Of a stretch of 22,109 bases of DNA, positions 8,601 to 16,977 are shown piece by piece. How positions within the stretch are numbered: position 1 is the stretch's first letter; the number at the start of each line of letters is the position of its first letter. The DNA is from a virus. The notes under the pieces were generated by a model. The model did not search any database, was not told where the DNA came from, and saw nothing but the letters and a program-made list of their open reading frames with translations. The DNA is taken from positions 1-22,109 of IMG/VR virus record IMGVR_UViG_3300031972_001481; one strand, given 5' to 3'. Made by a program: the position numbers and the translations under genes.

Positions 8601-9949
8601 TTTGGATTATCAGTATCATAAAGTGATGCGGAATAAATTTGTCCTAACTTAGTATTTACAGCACCGTACCAATTTGTAAATAAAGCATTAGAAGAACTTA
8701 CAGGAACAAATGGGTCTGCAAATGTTCCACTACCAGTTTTTGGAACTGATGCATCGTAGAAAACTCCAATAGAACTTGAAACATATGAAGAACTAACATT
8801 GTAAAGATAAGAGTCATACCCATCAAAATTAGATTTTAAATTTCTTATTTTATTTTCAAAGTCTATAGCTTCAGCTGAACCACCAGTGATTGCTGCCTTA
8901 GATGAACTTTGTGCAGTATAACTTTCTATTAATTCTAATTTGTATTTAAAATTTGATAATCTTTTTTCTGCAGAACTAAAATTTACATAATTTTCATAAT
9001 TAGAATAGTCCGCATTTAACTCAACTGGTTGTTGACTACCAGTTAAATATTTATCTAATATTTGATTTTTTAAATCTTTATTTGTTGTTACTAAATCATT
9101 AAAACTTTTTAATTCTGTTGGACGATTCGTTATCGGTGAATCAACGTTAGCTGATTCTGGAGTTTTTAAAACTAATACACCCTCATCTTCTTGAGCGTAT
9201 GGAACTAATTCAACGGTTTCTGTAAGTTGTGGTAGTATTTCACGAACAACAAACAACTGACTTTTTTCTTCTATGTCATCGGGTAAAGGTTCATACAATT
9301 TAAATACTGCAGAGTATGGTGATGTATTAAAAATTTCTCTATCACTTTTAACATTAGTAATTAATATTTTATTATCATCACCAAAATTTAAAAAAGTATT
9401 TAAATCTAAAATATCATTTGATTTAAATGTAAGTGTTGCGTTACTAAATACACTATCTGGTCTCTTCTTTTCACCATTGGTAAAATTTGCTAAGGTTTTA
9501 AATTGATTCCAACTTCTTGTTAAAGCGAGTTTATGGCCATCAACAATATTTTCAATTTTCGAAACAAAGGGTGCTAGTGTTTCAATAATATTTTCATTTA
9601 AAACATCTGATAATCCTGTTACATTAATTTCAGCAGGTATTTGCTTTTCTGCTACAGCGGGGTCTTCTTCATTACCTAAAACTCTTTTTACATAAAATTT
9701 ATATATACCTACTCTAGTATCCCAATTTGATATACTTGTTCTTAATATATTTTCATCTGAAGCAACTATTTCATCACTCCCATCAGGTTTTTGTATATTC
9801 CAAGTAAAGGAGTTTTGATTTGCTCCAGTTGTAGTATAACCTATTATATTCTTTGCTTCATCAGTTAATTCTATTTCAAATTGATTAGATATCTGAATAC
9901 TTCTATCTGCTGAACTTATTCCTGATATTATTTTTATATTTTTAAGCAT
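5609..9949 (-). CDS. Giant gp7/tail-protein-I-like baseplate protein with nested LamG and carbohydrate-binding domain
   Basis: The product is 1446 residues from the ATG at 9949, eight bases beyond the upstream gene's stop. A GTG at 9973 would add eight residues inside the overlap; neither start has a clear SD site, so translational coupling is likely. Residues about 455-600 resemble tail protein I/gp7-type baseplate proteins, with the typical SKGTIGSLKAIMNCYGIP motif near 580 and then REYGG. Residues 615-730 and 930-1000 look like two halves of a LamG/concanavalin-like fold (FDGEYHSVMLRKS; FSGSMMEFRLW). Between them lies a jelly-roll segment resembling a carbohydrate-binding module (about 738-915, ending SSILFDDVSLRKIS). 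Residues about 1131-1230 (YFSPTDVIN, IGDPRD, RLIKYYD, GTLIEGNIFERPK) are a block I recognise from other large phages. The likely role is a baseplate wedge joined to glycan-binding domains that contact the host. Domain limits are approximate. Confidence 0.8.
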   Translation of the reverse strand: MLKNIKIISGISSADRSIQISNQFEIELTDEAKNIIGYTTTGANQNSFTWNIQKPDGSDEIVASDENILRTSISNWDTRVGIYKFYVKRVLGNEEDPAVAEKQIPAEINVTGLSDVLNENIIETLAPFVSKIENIVDGHKLALTRSWNQFKTLANFTNGEKKRPDSVFSNATLTFKSNDILDLNTFLNFGDDNKILITNVKSDREIFNTSPYSAVFKLYEPLPDDIEEKSQLFVVREILPQLTETVELVPYAQEDEGVLVLKTPESANVDSPITNRPTELKSFNDLVTTNKDLKNQILDKYLTGSQQPVELNADYSNYENYVNFSSAEKRLSNFKYKLELIESYTAQSSSKAAITGGSAEAIDFENKIRNLKSNFDGYDSYLYNVSSSYVSSSIGVFYDASVPKTGSGTFADPFVPVSSSNALFTNWYGAVNTKLGQIYSASLYDTDNPNRLVNLLPQHVREDIGNEQFLEFMDMIGQQFDELWLYTKNISEITDRQSDLSKGFSKDLVFNLAKSLGWDTQDGKDLLDLSRFGFGQKVETVSGSNSYSLYTSGSLSSPPEGDISKEITKRLISSMPYILKSKGTIGSLKAIMNCYGIPSSILRVREYGGIQKDNHKAQFEIARKFTRALGFRAGQYITTTWADDTNSSRKPETVEFRFRSLSGSNQVLVQKDDKWAIRLKDNGSTDNNGTVSFMLSGSSGYKEISSSLMPVFDGEYHSVMLRKSKIETELFPFPSFEVGSNAGLFNPPFITGSNSAEFGRIEIVSSSNVARTGTKSLKHSNTSTDNTSYTYFHRNPDPTIYPGNNASLATVAVGETYLFSVYAKASGSEVDSVSSINLFELDSNEEVVNWTEEFDYNTIDGGIKSSQAVGLNETEWKQIQVKKTIKFRNTVKLGIRFENNKPSSSILFDDVSLRKISSNTDAIADDFSYDLFVKKYDAGLDRIKLSSKSNLIISSSTAASHSYNASWTGSGDLFIGGNNTTPFGANKFSGSMMEFRLWTEPLDEDKFDIHVSTPKSYIGNSVSSSYTNLVRRFSFDDNTTLASSASIRDTSANQTYTQSGSANHFGGANTFESVVDKTKTIIPNHGPNRRMATKIRIENNFLSGSGASLSVDKRADFSSNDFAPLDSPKLGIYFSPTDVINEDIVSSFANLDFNQFIGDPRDNFDEMYSTLRDVSDSYFKKYTGNNNFFDYIRLIKYYDQNIFKQLKKVIPARAKSNMGTLIEGNIFERPKSPVQRNNPVKTEPFYEKTINLSIQEPENEASRSVVIVGTEFPNFTGDISNSTDVFRTPSLYRFAANDNFSDRNLYIEATASFGGPNKVFTEATSSFIENKKIPTNKNQIYNFFYTSSAEYEKSNRKTTSAGNRLYTDTDENGYLHFFTSKSLAHTDIDPGYTDITAFNNSFYEGVKNTIDTTLDGKLPIITTRSSPTVAVPVDGVIGDINVVDDT

Positions 9950-9954
9950 AATTA

Positions 9955-11235
9955 TTACTGTATGATAGCACACGGTATGTAGATTGATTCATCTACATTA
10001 TCCGAAGGTTTTGTTATTGTTAATTTAACACCATATCTACAGTCTCTTGAATCTAAATTGATTGTAATTTCTTTTAAATCTGTACCTGATATTTTTAAAT
10101 CACTTGCACCATCTATAGTTACATCATTTGTAGTAACTCTGTCATATTTATCATCACCATCTCTATCATATCCTGATATTTCCCAAGTGTAGGTAAAAGT
10201 TGTCTGTTGTGGTTTAGCAGATATACTTGTTAAAGTTACTGATACTGGTTGATCAGTAATATAATTGTATTTTGGAAGGTCAAATGTTTTCTCACCGAGC
10301 CACTTTATACCGTCTAAGCCTAAACTTTCATCAAGATAATCAAGGTCATCTGATTCTGGAGGAGTACTACTATCTGATAAATCTTTAAAATATTTATATG
10401 CATAATCAAAATTCCTATCACCAAAAGCATATCGACCACTACTATCATTTGATATTATAAAACGTGGTAAAACATTAGATGACTCCACTTCTTCTGCACG
10501 AGCTGCAGTTGGGTCTGGTGGTGTTGAGTCTACTACTGATTCTATAAAAGCACCATCTAATACTACAGTTCCTCCAATGGCTTGACTTGGTATTTTCACC
10601 CTTTTGTCAAATTCTAATGTTAAAGAGTCGGCAGCTAAACTACTACCTTGTGCATCAACTTTAAATTTTACACCACTTGGAATACTTATTCTTTCTCTAC
10701 TCGTTTGAATTTTAAAGAAATCATTAAGATATCTACTATCTGATATGTTTTGTGGTACTACTCGTACTTCGGTTCTTGATGGTGATATTTCTTCAACAAA
10801 ATATTTATTCTCTTTAACAAATAAATTAACTGCAGTATCAGAGTGTTCTGTACCTGACATTAATCTTCCACCATCCATTCTGTGAAAATCTGTATATGTA
10901 TCACCATTTTCATCTACCAATACTGTTTCGTCTGAACCAGCTAATTTTCTTAAAAAATTATATTTGACTACATATCTTCCTCTGTCATATCCTATTTTTC
11001 GTAGAATAGTTCCGGTGTTTAATTTTATTGTACCATCTATAAAATCATAATCATCGGTATCAACTACTGAACTTTCTAAAAAATTATTATTAGTATCATA
11101 TATTAAAACCTCAACATAATCATTTGAATTGGTAGAAAAATCACCACCAACATATCCATACGCGGTATCATTTAATGCTATTTTTTTACCACTATCTAAT
11201 AAATCTATATCGTCTTGTCTTAATCTTATTTCCAT
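9955..11235 (-). CDS. Unrecognised baseplate-region structural protein
   Basis: The 426-residue protein begins at the TAATG overlap with the preceding gene, so the two are translationally coupled. It is acidic and rich in Asp, Ser and Thr, with alternating hydrophobic residues suggesting beta structure. I see no signal peptide, membrane helix or catalytic motif. Around residues 325-420 there is an Ig/PKD-like stretch (TFTYTWEISGYDRDGDDKYD) containing an Asp-rich loop that could bind calcium, followed by a Cys-containing C-terminus. Its place between gp6-like/DNRLRE-like genes and the gp7-like giant makes a baseplate wedge or fibre-adaptor role likely, but this rests on position only. Confidence 0.65.
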   Translation of the reverse strand: MEIRLRQDDIDLLDSGKKIALNDTAYGYVGGDFSTNSNDYVEVLIYDTNNNFLESSVVDTDDYDFIDGTIKLNTGTILRKIGYDRGRYVVKYNFLRKLAGSDETVLVDENGDTYTDFHRMDGGRLMSGTEHSDTAVNLFVKENKYFVEEISPSRTEVRVVPQNISDSRYLNDFFKIQTSRERISIPSGVKFKVDAQGSSLAADSLTLEFDKRVKIPSQAIGGTVVLDGAFIESVVDSTPPDPTAARAEEVESSNVLPRFIISNDSSGRYAFGDRNFDYAYKYFKDLSDSSTPPESDDLDYLDESLGLDGIKWLGEKTFDLPKYNYITDQPVSVTLTSISAKPQQTTFTYTWEISGYDRDGDDKYDRVTTNDVTIDGASDLKISGTDLKEITINLDSRDCRYGVKLTITKPSDNVDESIYIPCAIIQ

Positions 11236-11810
11236 TATTCTATTGGCTCCCCGTCTGGTATTGAAGTTAGATCAGCTTCACTTAAACTTATAAGTTGAGA
11301 AAAAGTTTTACCTAAACCATAAAACTCTCCTACGTTTCTAAATTCTCTTTTTTGACCATCCTCTATCAACCATCTATCCTGACTTAATGGGTCTTCATTT
11401 GTTACAACATTACCATTTATTATATTTTTTGGTAAAGCACCACCAACTGTATCCTGAGCTAATTCTGAAATATTTCTATCAATAAGTTTACTTGTTAAGT
11501 TACTTTGGTCTATTGGTTTATCATCAGGTAAAATAAGGTTATATACTGGGTACGAAAGGCTGTTAACAGATTTTGAGTTATCTATTTCTTCTTGAGATAC
11601 ATAATTTTTATAGATACCATCTGTACTCACTCTTATTGTTTCACTACCAAGTGTGGTAAATATATCTTCATACGAATATAAGACGTTATTTTCATCTCTA
11701 AAGTTATTTTCAGCAGAAGCAGACATCCTGTTTAAATATTCGTTTCTTAAACCATCTCTAAACTCAGTATAAAAATCTAATTTTTCTATTTCACTTTTTG
11801 TGTAAGGCAT
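11235..11810 (-). CDS. Unrecognised small baseplate-region protein
   Basis: The 191-residue protein shares TAATG junctions with both neighbours, so it is embedded in a coupled structural operon. The sequence is mixed alpha/beta, hydrophilic and acidic at the C-terminus (IPDGEPIE), with no recognisable domain. Its length is close to that of T4 gp53 (a baseplate wedge protein of about 196 residues), and its location between gp6-like and gp7-like genes would fit such a role. I see no sequence similarity that supports the identity. Treated as a structural protein of unknown function. Confidence 0.65.
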   Translation of the reverse strand: MPYTKSEIEKLDFYTEFRDGLRNEYLNRMSASAENNFRDENNVLYSYEDIFTTLGSETIRVSTDGIYKNYVSQEEIDNSKSVNSLSYPVYNLILPDDKPIDQSNLTSKLIDRNISELAQDTVGGALPKNIINGNVVTNEDPLSQDRWLIEDGQKREFRNVGEFYGLGKTFSQLISLSEADLTSIPDGEPIE

Positions 11811-12952
11811 TATAACGAAACCTTAAATGTAAATCCCTCATCAATGAAAGTGTTGGTTTCATCTGCAGTTCCACTACCACTTACAATTTTATATTGAAGT
11901 GTATAGTATCTTTCTGGTTGATAACCATTCATCCAAACATTAAAATAATTTCCTGTTGAATCACAACTTACTTTAGAACCACTTCCAAATGGTACAACTA
12001 CATCATCTGTTTCTGCATCAACTATGGAATAAAAAGCTCCATCACCTGATGTGCTTCCACTTGGTAAATACTTTACTGTTAAATTACTTGGTGTTGTTGA
12101 AAAAGTCTTTTCTGGAAACCTTGTTCTGCCAACAAGTCTAAATTTAGCTTTAGAATTTTCCTTGTATACAGGTCTTAACCCTTTCATATAAACAACTAAA
12201 TCTTCTAATTCAGTTGAAACTAATGGTGATAAGGAACCAGTTATCCATTTTGAATCATCCCAAACTGCTTCTAATGTTGGTGGATATTTTGTATGAGTAT
12301 CACTTGAGAAGAATTTCAAATTACCAAAACGATCTGTGCTACCTTCATCTAAAGACGAAGATGTATTACCAACACTACCACTTCTTTTTACTATAAATCC
12401 ATTGTTGGGTACTGTTCCTTTAATAAATTTATCTACAATATCAGTAACATTCATTCTAACATCTTTAGTTTTTTTATTAAAAGACATAGAAGCTTCAAAT
12501 CCAGGGCCTTCATACCAAAGACCACCTGAAGCTGATATTGGTGGTCTCCAAAGAGTGCTTACAGTAGCACCATCTCTAAAATTCCAACTCGCACCCTCAG
12601 TTGTTGTAGGATTATCATAAGAACGACCATCACCTTCAATCCAAGCACCTCCACTAACTGGATATGCATATATACTTTGAGATGTAGCTAACGCACTTGG
12701 ATTAGCATCAAAAAGATTTAAGAAAAATGAACTTGAAGCTGGATTTGGGCCTACTGCAGGAATCAAACCACTTGAAATTGAACCTGATATATAGTTTAAA
12801 TCAAATTGAATTAAAATTCTTGAGACAGATATGTTCGTACCAGAAGCTGGAACGTTTTTTTGAATTTCTAAAACTTCATCCAAACCAGCGTTTAAACTTG
12901 AACTAGCTTCATATAATGTTGTGTCTTTGTCTGCAAATGTAAAATAATGCAT
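11810..12952 (-). CDS. Baseplate-region protein with DNRLRE-like beta-sandwich domain
   Basis: The 380-residue protein follows the gp6-like gene by three bases, with AGGAGA inside the end of that gene serving as SD. Residues 1-240 match the DNRLRE domain pattern: an opening D-x-TLYE...N-x-G segment, then SRILIQFDLN near residue 45, a GGAWIEGDG stretch near residue 106, VTDIVDKFIKG near 173, and NNGFIVKRSG followed by a KFFSSDTH strand near 210. DNRLRE domains are known as beta-sandwich modules of secreted surface and polysaccharide-degrading enzymes. Residues 240-380 look like a second beta-rich domain. A role as a baseplate-attached fibre or adaptor that touches host glycans is inferred from domain and context. 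No catalytic residues are evident. Confidence 0.7.
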   Translation of the reverse strand: MHYFTFADKDTTLYEASSSLNAGLDEVLEIQKNVPASGTNISVSRILIQFDLNYISGSISSGLIPAVGPNPASSSFFLNLFDANPSALATSQSIYAYPVSGGAWIEGDGRSYDNPTTTEGASWNFRDGATVSTLWRPPISASGGLWYEGPGFEASMSFNKKTKDVRMNVTDIVDKFIKGTVPNNGFIVKRSGSVGNTSSSLDEGSTDRFGNLKFFSSDTHTKYPPTLEAVWDDSKWITGSLSPLVSTELEDLVVYMKGLRPVYKENSKAKFRLVGRTRFPEKTFSTTPSNLTVKYLPSGSTSGDGAFYSIVDAETDDVVVPFGSGSKVSCDSTGNYFNVWMNGYQPERYYTLQYKIVSGSGTADETNTFIDEGFTFKVSL

Positions 12953-12955
12953 TTA

Positions 12956-14944
12956 TTATTCTCCTGGCCCTAAGTTATCACCAACAACTTTACCTTTGAT
13001 GTCTGTATTAGGGTATTTTACTTCAAATATACTTGGGTCTAATGCTGTATATATTACGCCATTAATCGTTGCAGATTTGATATCAAAAACATTTCCTGAA
13101 TACCCTTCTGATGGTTTGTATTTGTTTGTAACTACAATTGGTAATTTTTCTGGATTATTTTCTGTTGGTGGAACAACTGAAGATACACCATCAACTAAAG
13201 ACAATTCATATATTATATCAGACAGAATTATTGGTTGACCAATTTGCCAGTTTTTTATATCAAAGTAATCTTGAACTACACTTACACATCTAAGTAGAAC
13301 ATCATTTTTATTAAATCCAACTTTAGTTAATATTGCAAAGTCCACTGCTACATCAATAATGTAAGCGTCTTTTATATTTACTGCATCAGTAACAAGTCTA
13401 AATTGAGAAAGGTATGTTTTTAAATTTTCTTTAACAGTTGGTGATAATTGTGTTAAATTTCCAATTGAATCATAACCAAGTGAATACATATTCATTGCTA
13501 ATGGATTTGGTATCCTTGATACTTGTAATGCTCTTAGTGATTTACCAATATCATCTTCATTAACTTTTCTATTTAAATCATCCAATTCAAATGACTTACT
13601 TAATTGGTCATCTTGTACTAAATGAACTTTTGCAATGTTACCAAACTTTGCTGGAAGAGCATATGCTCTAACAATATAATCTTCTTTAGTTACTGACCTC
13701 TGTTGTGATTGAAAATAAGCCAATGCATTTTCTCGTACTTCCCTAACACTCTGACCACCAGCACCACCAGTTGCAGGATTTGGATTTGAAAAACCTACAG
13801 AATTTTTTGATTCTTGAACTACTCCAGCAGTTAATAAAGCATCTTGTATTTCAAATGTTATTGAAGATAACTCATTAATTTCACCACTATTAACATTATC
13901 ATCAATACCACCACCGTGTGAATATTTAATTGTAAGTGTTGTATTAGATGGTGCTAATCCAAAAGTTCTTGTGTCTAAAAAATTACTTGGGTCAAAGGCT
14001 TTATTTAAATAAGTTGGACTACCTGGTAAATTAGAACCAACTGAATCTGGATTTGGTATAATATCTTCATCAGGATTATTTGATATACCAGCTCCAAACC
14101 TCAATGTGGTTTCATCATTATCATTTATATATGTTGTGAACCTACGAGAAGTTTTTTTCAATTTTAAAATATAAGGTGCTGTATCTCTATTAATAACTGA
14201 TGTAGGATCATTTGTAGAGTTATTTTCTACCTCATCAAAAATTGTATCTCTTGCTAATGAGTCTACTTCAGACCAATTATTACCATCACTATCAGTACAC
14301 GATATAATTTCTATAACATCGTCATTACCTAATTTTATTTGAGAATACTTTTCAGATGACCCAAATGAAAAGAACTCTGTTGAAATATCACCACTCTCAG
14401 CTTTAACTTGTTTTTTTAATAAGTATTTTGTTGGTGTTCCACTATCACTTTCAAATATTGTAGATACACGTGGACTTGATGGTGTATCAAATTTAAAATT
14501 TACATCTTCTAGTGTTCTAAACGTTGTACCTGTTGATGATGCTTTTACAGTAACTCCAGCTTTTACTGTAAGTGCGTATCTGTAATCTGGGTTTCCATTT
14601 AAAGCTGGAATGGTTTGGAATACATCTAAAACTACATTAGATGGTGAAGTTACTCTTGGTTTATATCCAAATGATTGTGCTATATTATATACGTTTCTTT
14701 TTTCTTCCGCGTAAGCAAGAAGTGATTCTCTAAATTGTGAATCAACATAATATGAAAGAACATCACCAACGTAAGATGCCATTTCAATAAACATCATACC
14801 AGGTGAAGCTTCGTTAAAATCATTATATGTGTTTGGAAAATATATTTTAGCAAACTCTATAAGATTATCTCTAAAGTCACTAAAGTCTTTGTTAAGATAA
14901 TTAACTTGTTTTACCATATTCTTTTTTGTACTTGTACGTGCCAT
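12956..14944 (-). CDS. 6: Baseplate wedge protein, gp6-like (baseplate J family)
   Basis: The 662-residue length almost equals T4 gp6 (660). The N-terminus (LNKDFSDFRDNLIEFAKIYF, then FNEASPGMMFIEMASYVGDV near residues 42-60) is the classic signature of gp6 and baseplate J-type wedge proteins in T4-like and marine phages, followed by YVDSQFRESLLAYAEEKRN. The central region carries GGAGGQSVREVRENALAYF near residues 397-415 and then QRSVTKEDYIVRAY, also typical. The C-terminus is Asp/Lys-rich and ends in a conserved DIKSATING segment. gp6 dimers form the wedge scaffold that reshapes the baseplate at contraction. It lies directly downstream of gp25, matching the order in T4-like phages. The ATG at 14944 has AGGG upstream. 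This is one of the surest calls in the window. Confidence 0.92.
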   Translation of the reverse strand: MARTSTKKNMVKQVNYLNKDFSDFRDNLIEFAKIYFPNTYNDFNEASPGMMFIEMASYVGDVLSYYVDSQFRESLLAYAEEKRNVYNIAQSFGYKPRVTSPSNVVLDVFQTIPALNGNPDYRYALTVKAGVTVKASSTGTTFRTLEDVNFKFDTPSSPRVSTIFESDSGTPTKYLLKKQVKAESGDISTEFFSFGSSEKYSQIKLGNDDVIEIISCTDSDGNNWSEVDSLARDTIFDEVENNSTNDPTSVINRDTAPYILKLKKTSRRFTTYINDNDETTLRFGAGISNNPDEDIIPNPDSVGSNLPGSPTYLNKAFDPSNFLDTRTFGLAPSNTTLTIKYSHGGGIDDNVNSGEINELSSITFEIQDALLTAGVVQESKNSVGFSNPNPATGGAGGQSVREVRENALAYFQSQQRSVTKEDYIVRAYALPAKFGNIAKVHLVQDDQLSKSFELDDLNRKVNEDDIGKSLRALQVSRIPNPLAMNMYSLGYDSIGNLTQLSPTVKENLKTYLSQFRLVTDAVNIKDAYIIDVAVDFAILTKVGFNKNDVLLRCVSVVQDYFDIKNWQIGQPIILSDIIYELSLVDGVSSVVPPTENNPEKLPIVVTNKYKPSEGYSGNVFDIKSATINGVIYTALDPSIFEVKYPNTDIKGKVVGDNLGPGE

Positions 14945-14956
14945 TATAAATCCCTA

Positions 14957-15388
14957 CTAATAGTTTCCTTGTGCACCTGACCCACCAGCGTCCAATGTTA
15001 TTTGTTGTTGTGTTGAAGCATTTAATGTAGTAGAATATTCTATTTGTACAAATATTTCACCCTTATCACCCTCTTCAGTTAAGGTAGTAACTTCTTGTAT
15101 ATTAATATAAGGTAACCAAACACTCACAGCTCTAATTACTTCTGCTTTAATATTAACTGGTAATTCATCATCTTGTTGTTCAAAACAAAGAGCTCTTAAT
15201 GTACTACCAAATTGTGGTTGATTTACTCTTTCACCTACGTGAGTTAATAATAAATTCTTTAGATTGTGTTGAGCTTGTTCTAAAGAATTTTTTGTCATAG
15301 CAAAGTCATTGAACGCATCCCCTCTAAGTGGAAAAGATAAACCAATTGTTACATTTGGATTCAAATCATTTTCTCTAGCACTTGCCAT
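14957..15388 (-). CDS. 25: Baseplate wedge subunit, gp25-like
   Basis: The 143-residue protein is near the usual gp25 length (132 in T4). It contains the family hallmarks: GLSFPLRG with a following DFAMTKN, the helix EQAQHNLKNLLLTHVGERV near residues 38-56, then the QPQFGSTLRALCFEQ motif and VWLPYINIQEV near residue 90. gp25 is the inner wedge component that binds gp6 and the hub, and is homologous to TssE of type VI secretion. The gene starts at a TAATG overlap with the upstream gene and is followed after 12 bases by gp6. The C-terminus ends in a Gly-rich stretch (LDAGGSGAQGNY). Confidence 0.93.
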   Translation of the reverse strand: MASARENDLNPNVTIGLSFPLRGDAFNDFAMTKNSLEQAQHNLKNLLLTHVGERVNQPQFGSTLRALCFEQQDDELPVNIKAEVIRAVSVWLPYINIQEVTTLTEEGDKGEIFVQIEYSTTLNASTQQQITLDAGGSGAQGNY

Positions 15389-15840
15389 TATTTACCCTTC
15401 ATTTTATCGTGTTTCATTAAAGCACTATAATCTCTTGTTAGTGCATTTGTCACGTGTTCAGGAACTTGTTCTAAACTTACACCAGCTTTTTTAAATGAAT
15501 CTACAGCCACCATATCTCTTTTAACTTCTTCAGGTTTACCATATCCCATAAGTTCAGTAATTTTATTTGTATCAAATGTTCCACCACCCATTGTAGGATA
15601 TTCTGACTTTTCACCTTGTATACCACCTGCAGTTTCATTTAAAACTTTATTCAAAACATCATCTTTAGTATATTTTACTTCTTTTTTTGTTTTTGGTTTT
15701 TGAATTTCAGTCACGATATTTTCTAATTTAGGGGAATCATCTGATGATGCATTCTCTTTTATAAATATCTTTTTAACTTCTTTTTTAACTTCCCTACGGA
15801 CAGCTTCTTGTATTATTTTTACAAGTTCTTTTTTGGTCAT
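15388..15840 (-). CDS. Charged protein of the baseplate operon, function unknown
   Basis: The 150-residue protein has an excellent AAGGAG site 6 bases before the ATG. Residues 1-60 are a Lys/Glu-rich probable coiled-coil helix (VRREVKKEVKKIFIK). Then come VLNKVLNETAGG and a SEYPTMGGGTFDTNKI segment near residues 80-96, which I recall vaguely from marine phage virion proteins, and an alpha-helical C-terminus. There are no membrane or catalytic features. It sits between the spike (gp5-like) and gp25 genes and is coupled to gp25 by TAATG, so a baseplate hub accessory, chaperone or scaffold role is plausible but unproven. Confidence 0.65.
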   Translation of the reverse strand: MTKKELVKIIQEAVRREVKKEVKKIFIKENASSDDSPKLENIVTEIQKPKTKKEVKYTKDDVLNKVLNETAGGIQGEKSEYPTMGGGTFDTNKITELMGYGKPEEVKRDMVAVDSFKKAGVSLEQVPEHVTNALTRDYSALMKHDKMKGK

Positions 15841-15852
15841 AATAACTCCTTA

Positions 15853-16977
15853 TTATTTTTTTAATTTTTTTAATCCCTCGTCTATTCCTAATTTCGTAAT
15901 ATCAGAAGCATTTGGTATATTTGGAATTTTAGGTACTTCTGGTATTTTTGGTATCTTAGGTACTTCAGGAAGTTTAAAATCTGGATTAGCCGTTACCACT
16001 TGTTTATTCAAAAACGTTTGTTTTGTAACCACTTCAAATAACCTTTTAAGTTTAGGTGGTAGTTTTAAAGCTGCTTTTGCAATATTAGCTGGACTTCCAG
16101 ATAAAGCTCCTAGTATATCACTCATAAGAGTTAATATATCCGATTGAAATTTTAATAACACATCACCTCTTATGGTTGGTATCATTGGGGCTCTTGGGTC
16201 ACCCATTTTAATTGTTTGACCTTTTTTAGCGTTAATACTAATCTCATCTGCTTCTAAAAATATATTATTTCTTCCAGTAATAAATATGTCATCACTTTTT
16301 ATTAACACATTTGCACCCTTTATTTCCTTACCATTAAAAGTCGTTTGTTTAAATTCAATTCCATTTGTTGTAAGATAAATGGAACTATCATCCGTATCTA
16401 TATTTTCAGATTTCATCTCTGAAGTATCTCCATCATTAGCTCTTAATTTTATATTTGGTGAATTATTTTTTTTGTTTCTATCAAAGTGAATTGATTGACC
16501 CATTCTACCTTCAAATAAAGTGCATCCCTCTGAAATTTGTATTGGTCTTACATCTTTACTTTTAAAAGTTCCATCTGCAGAATATGTTGTTTTTGAATCG
16601 TAAGTACCACTTATACCAGGCATAGAATTTTCATTAGGTTTGCCTTTACGATTTAAAATTGCTGTATAGAAATGTTGTCCATTATATTCTGTAGCAATCA
16701 CGTGTTCACCAACTACTGGAACTGTCAATACAGCCGTTTGTACTGGCCTTAAAATAACTGCAGGTTGACTTGGGTCGTTGAGATAAGTTCCTGTGACACT
16801 ACCTCTGTTTAAGGGGTCATCAGTAATAATACCTGTCACTTCGAATGATTCAGTTTCGTGAAAATCATATTGTGATGCGTCAATACATTGTTTTATATAA
16901 GAGCTGATTTGAGATGGTGTTGGTAATCTACCAAAACTAATATCTGGTATTTTGAAAAGCCTCTTTACTCTGAACAT
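15853..16977 (-). CDS. gp5-like baseplate spike protein lacking a lysozyme domain
   Basis: The 374-residue protein begins with a hydrophobic/basic leader and then, near residues 45-115, an OB-fold-like segment (VTGIITDDPLNRGSVTGTYL, VPVVGEHVIATEYNGQHFYT) as in gp5/VgrG/gpV spike proteins. Residues about 150-265 show strand repeats of the type SSIYLTTNGIEFKQ and DDIFITGRNNIFLEADEISI, consistent with a beta-helical spike stalk. The 575-residue T4 gp5 has a lysozyme domain between OB-fold and beta-helix; no such domain or catalytic Glu-x8-Asp/Thr block is visible here. The C-terminus has a Pro-rich repeat (PEVPKIPKIPEVPKIPNIP, residues about 333-351) and a Lys-rich end. It is the second gene of the late block. 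The role as central spike and OB ring is likely; which residues pierce the membrane is unknown. Confidence 0.75.
   Translation of the reverse strand: MFRVKRLFKIPDISFGRLPTPSQISSYIKQCIDASQYDFHETESFEVTGIITDDPLNRGSVTGTYLNDPSQPAVILRPVQTAVLTVPVVGEHVIATEYNGQHFYTAILNRKGKPNENSMPGISGTYDSKTTYSADGTFKSKDVRPIQISEGCTLFEGRMGQSIHFDRNKKNNSPNIKLRANDGDTSEMKSENIDTDDSSIYLTTNGIEFKQTTFNGKEIKGANVLIKSDDIFITGRNNIFLEADEISINAKKGQTIKMGDPRAPMIPTIRGDVLLKFQSDILTLMSDILGALSGSPANIAKAALKLPPKLKRLFEVVTKQTFLNKQVVTANPDFKLPEVPKIPKIPEVPKIPNIPNASDITKLGIDEGLKKLKK

Noticed and set aside
9950-9973. GTG at 9973 as start of the giant baseplate protein
   Set aside because: It overlaps the end of the upstream gene without an SD; the ATG at 9949, directly after the upstream stop, is a more natural coupled start.
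10391-10398. TATTTATA, a minus-strand TATAAATA late-promoter match
   Set aside because: It lies inside a coding region (encoding a YKYF-like stretch), far from any gene start, so chance is the best explanation.
15833-16147. Plus-strand frame with repeated FGILGTSGIF pattern
   Set aside because: It is the complement of the Pro-rich KIPEVPKIP repeat in the spike gene, with no start signals.
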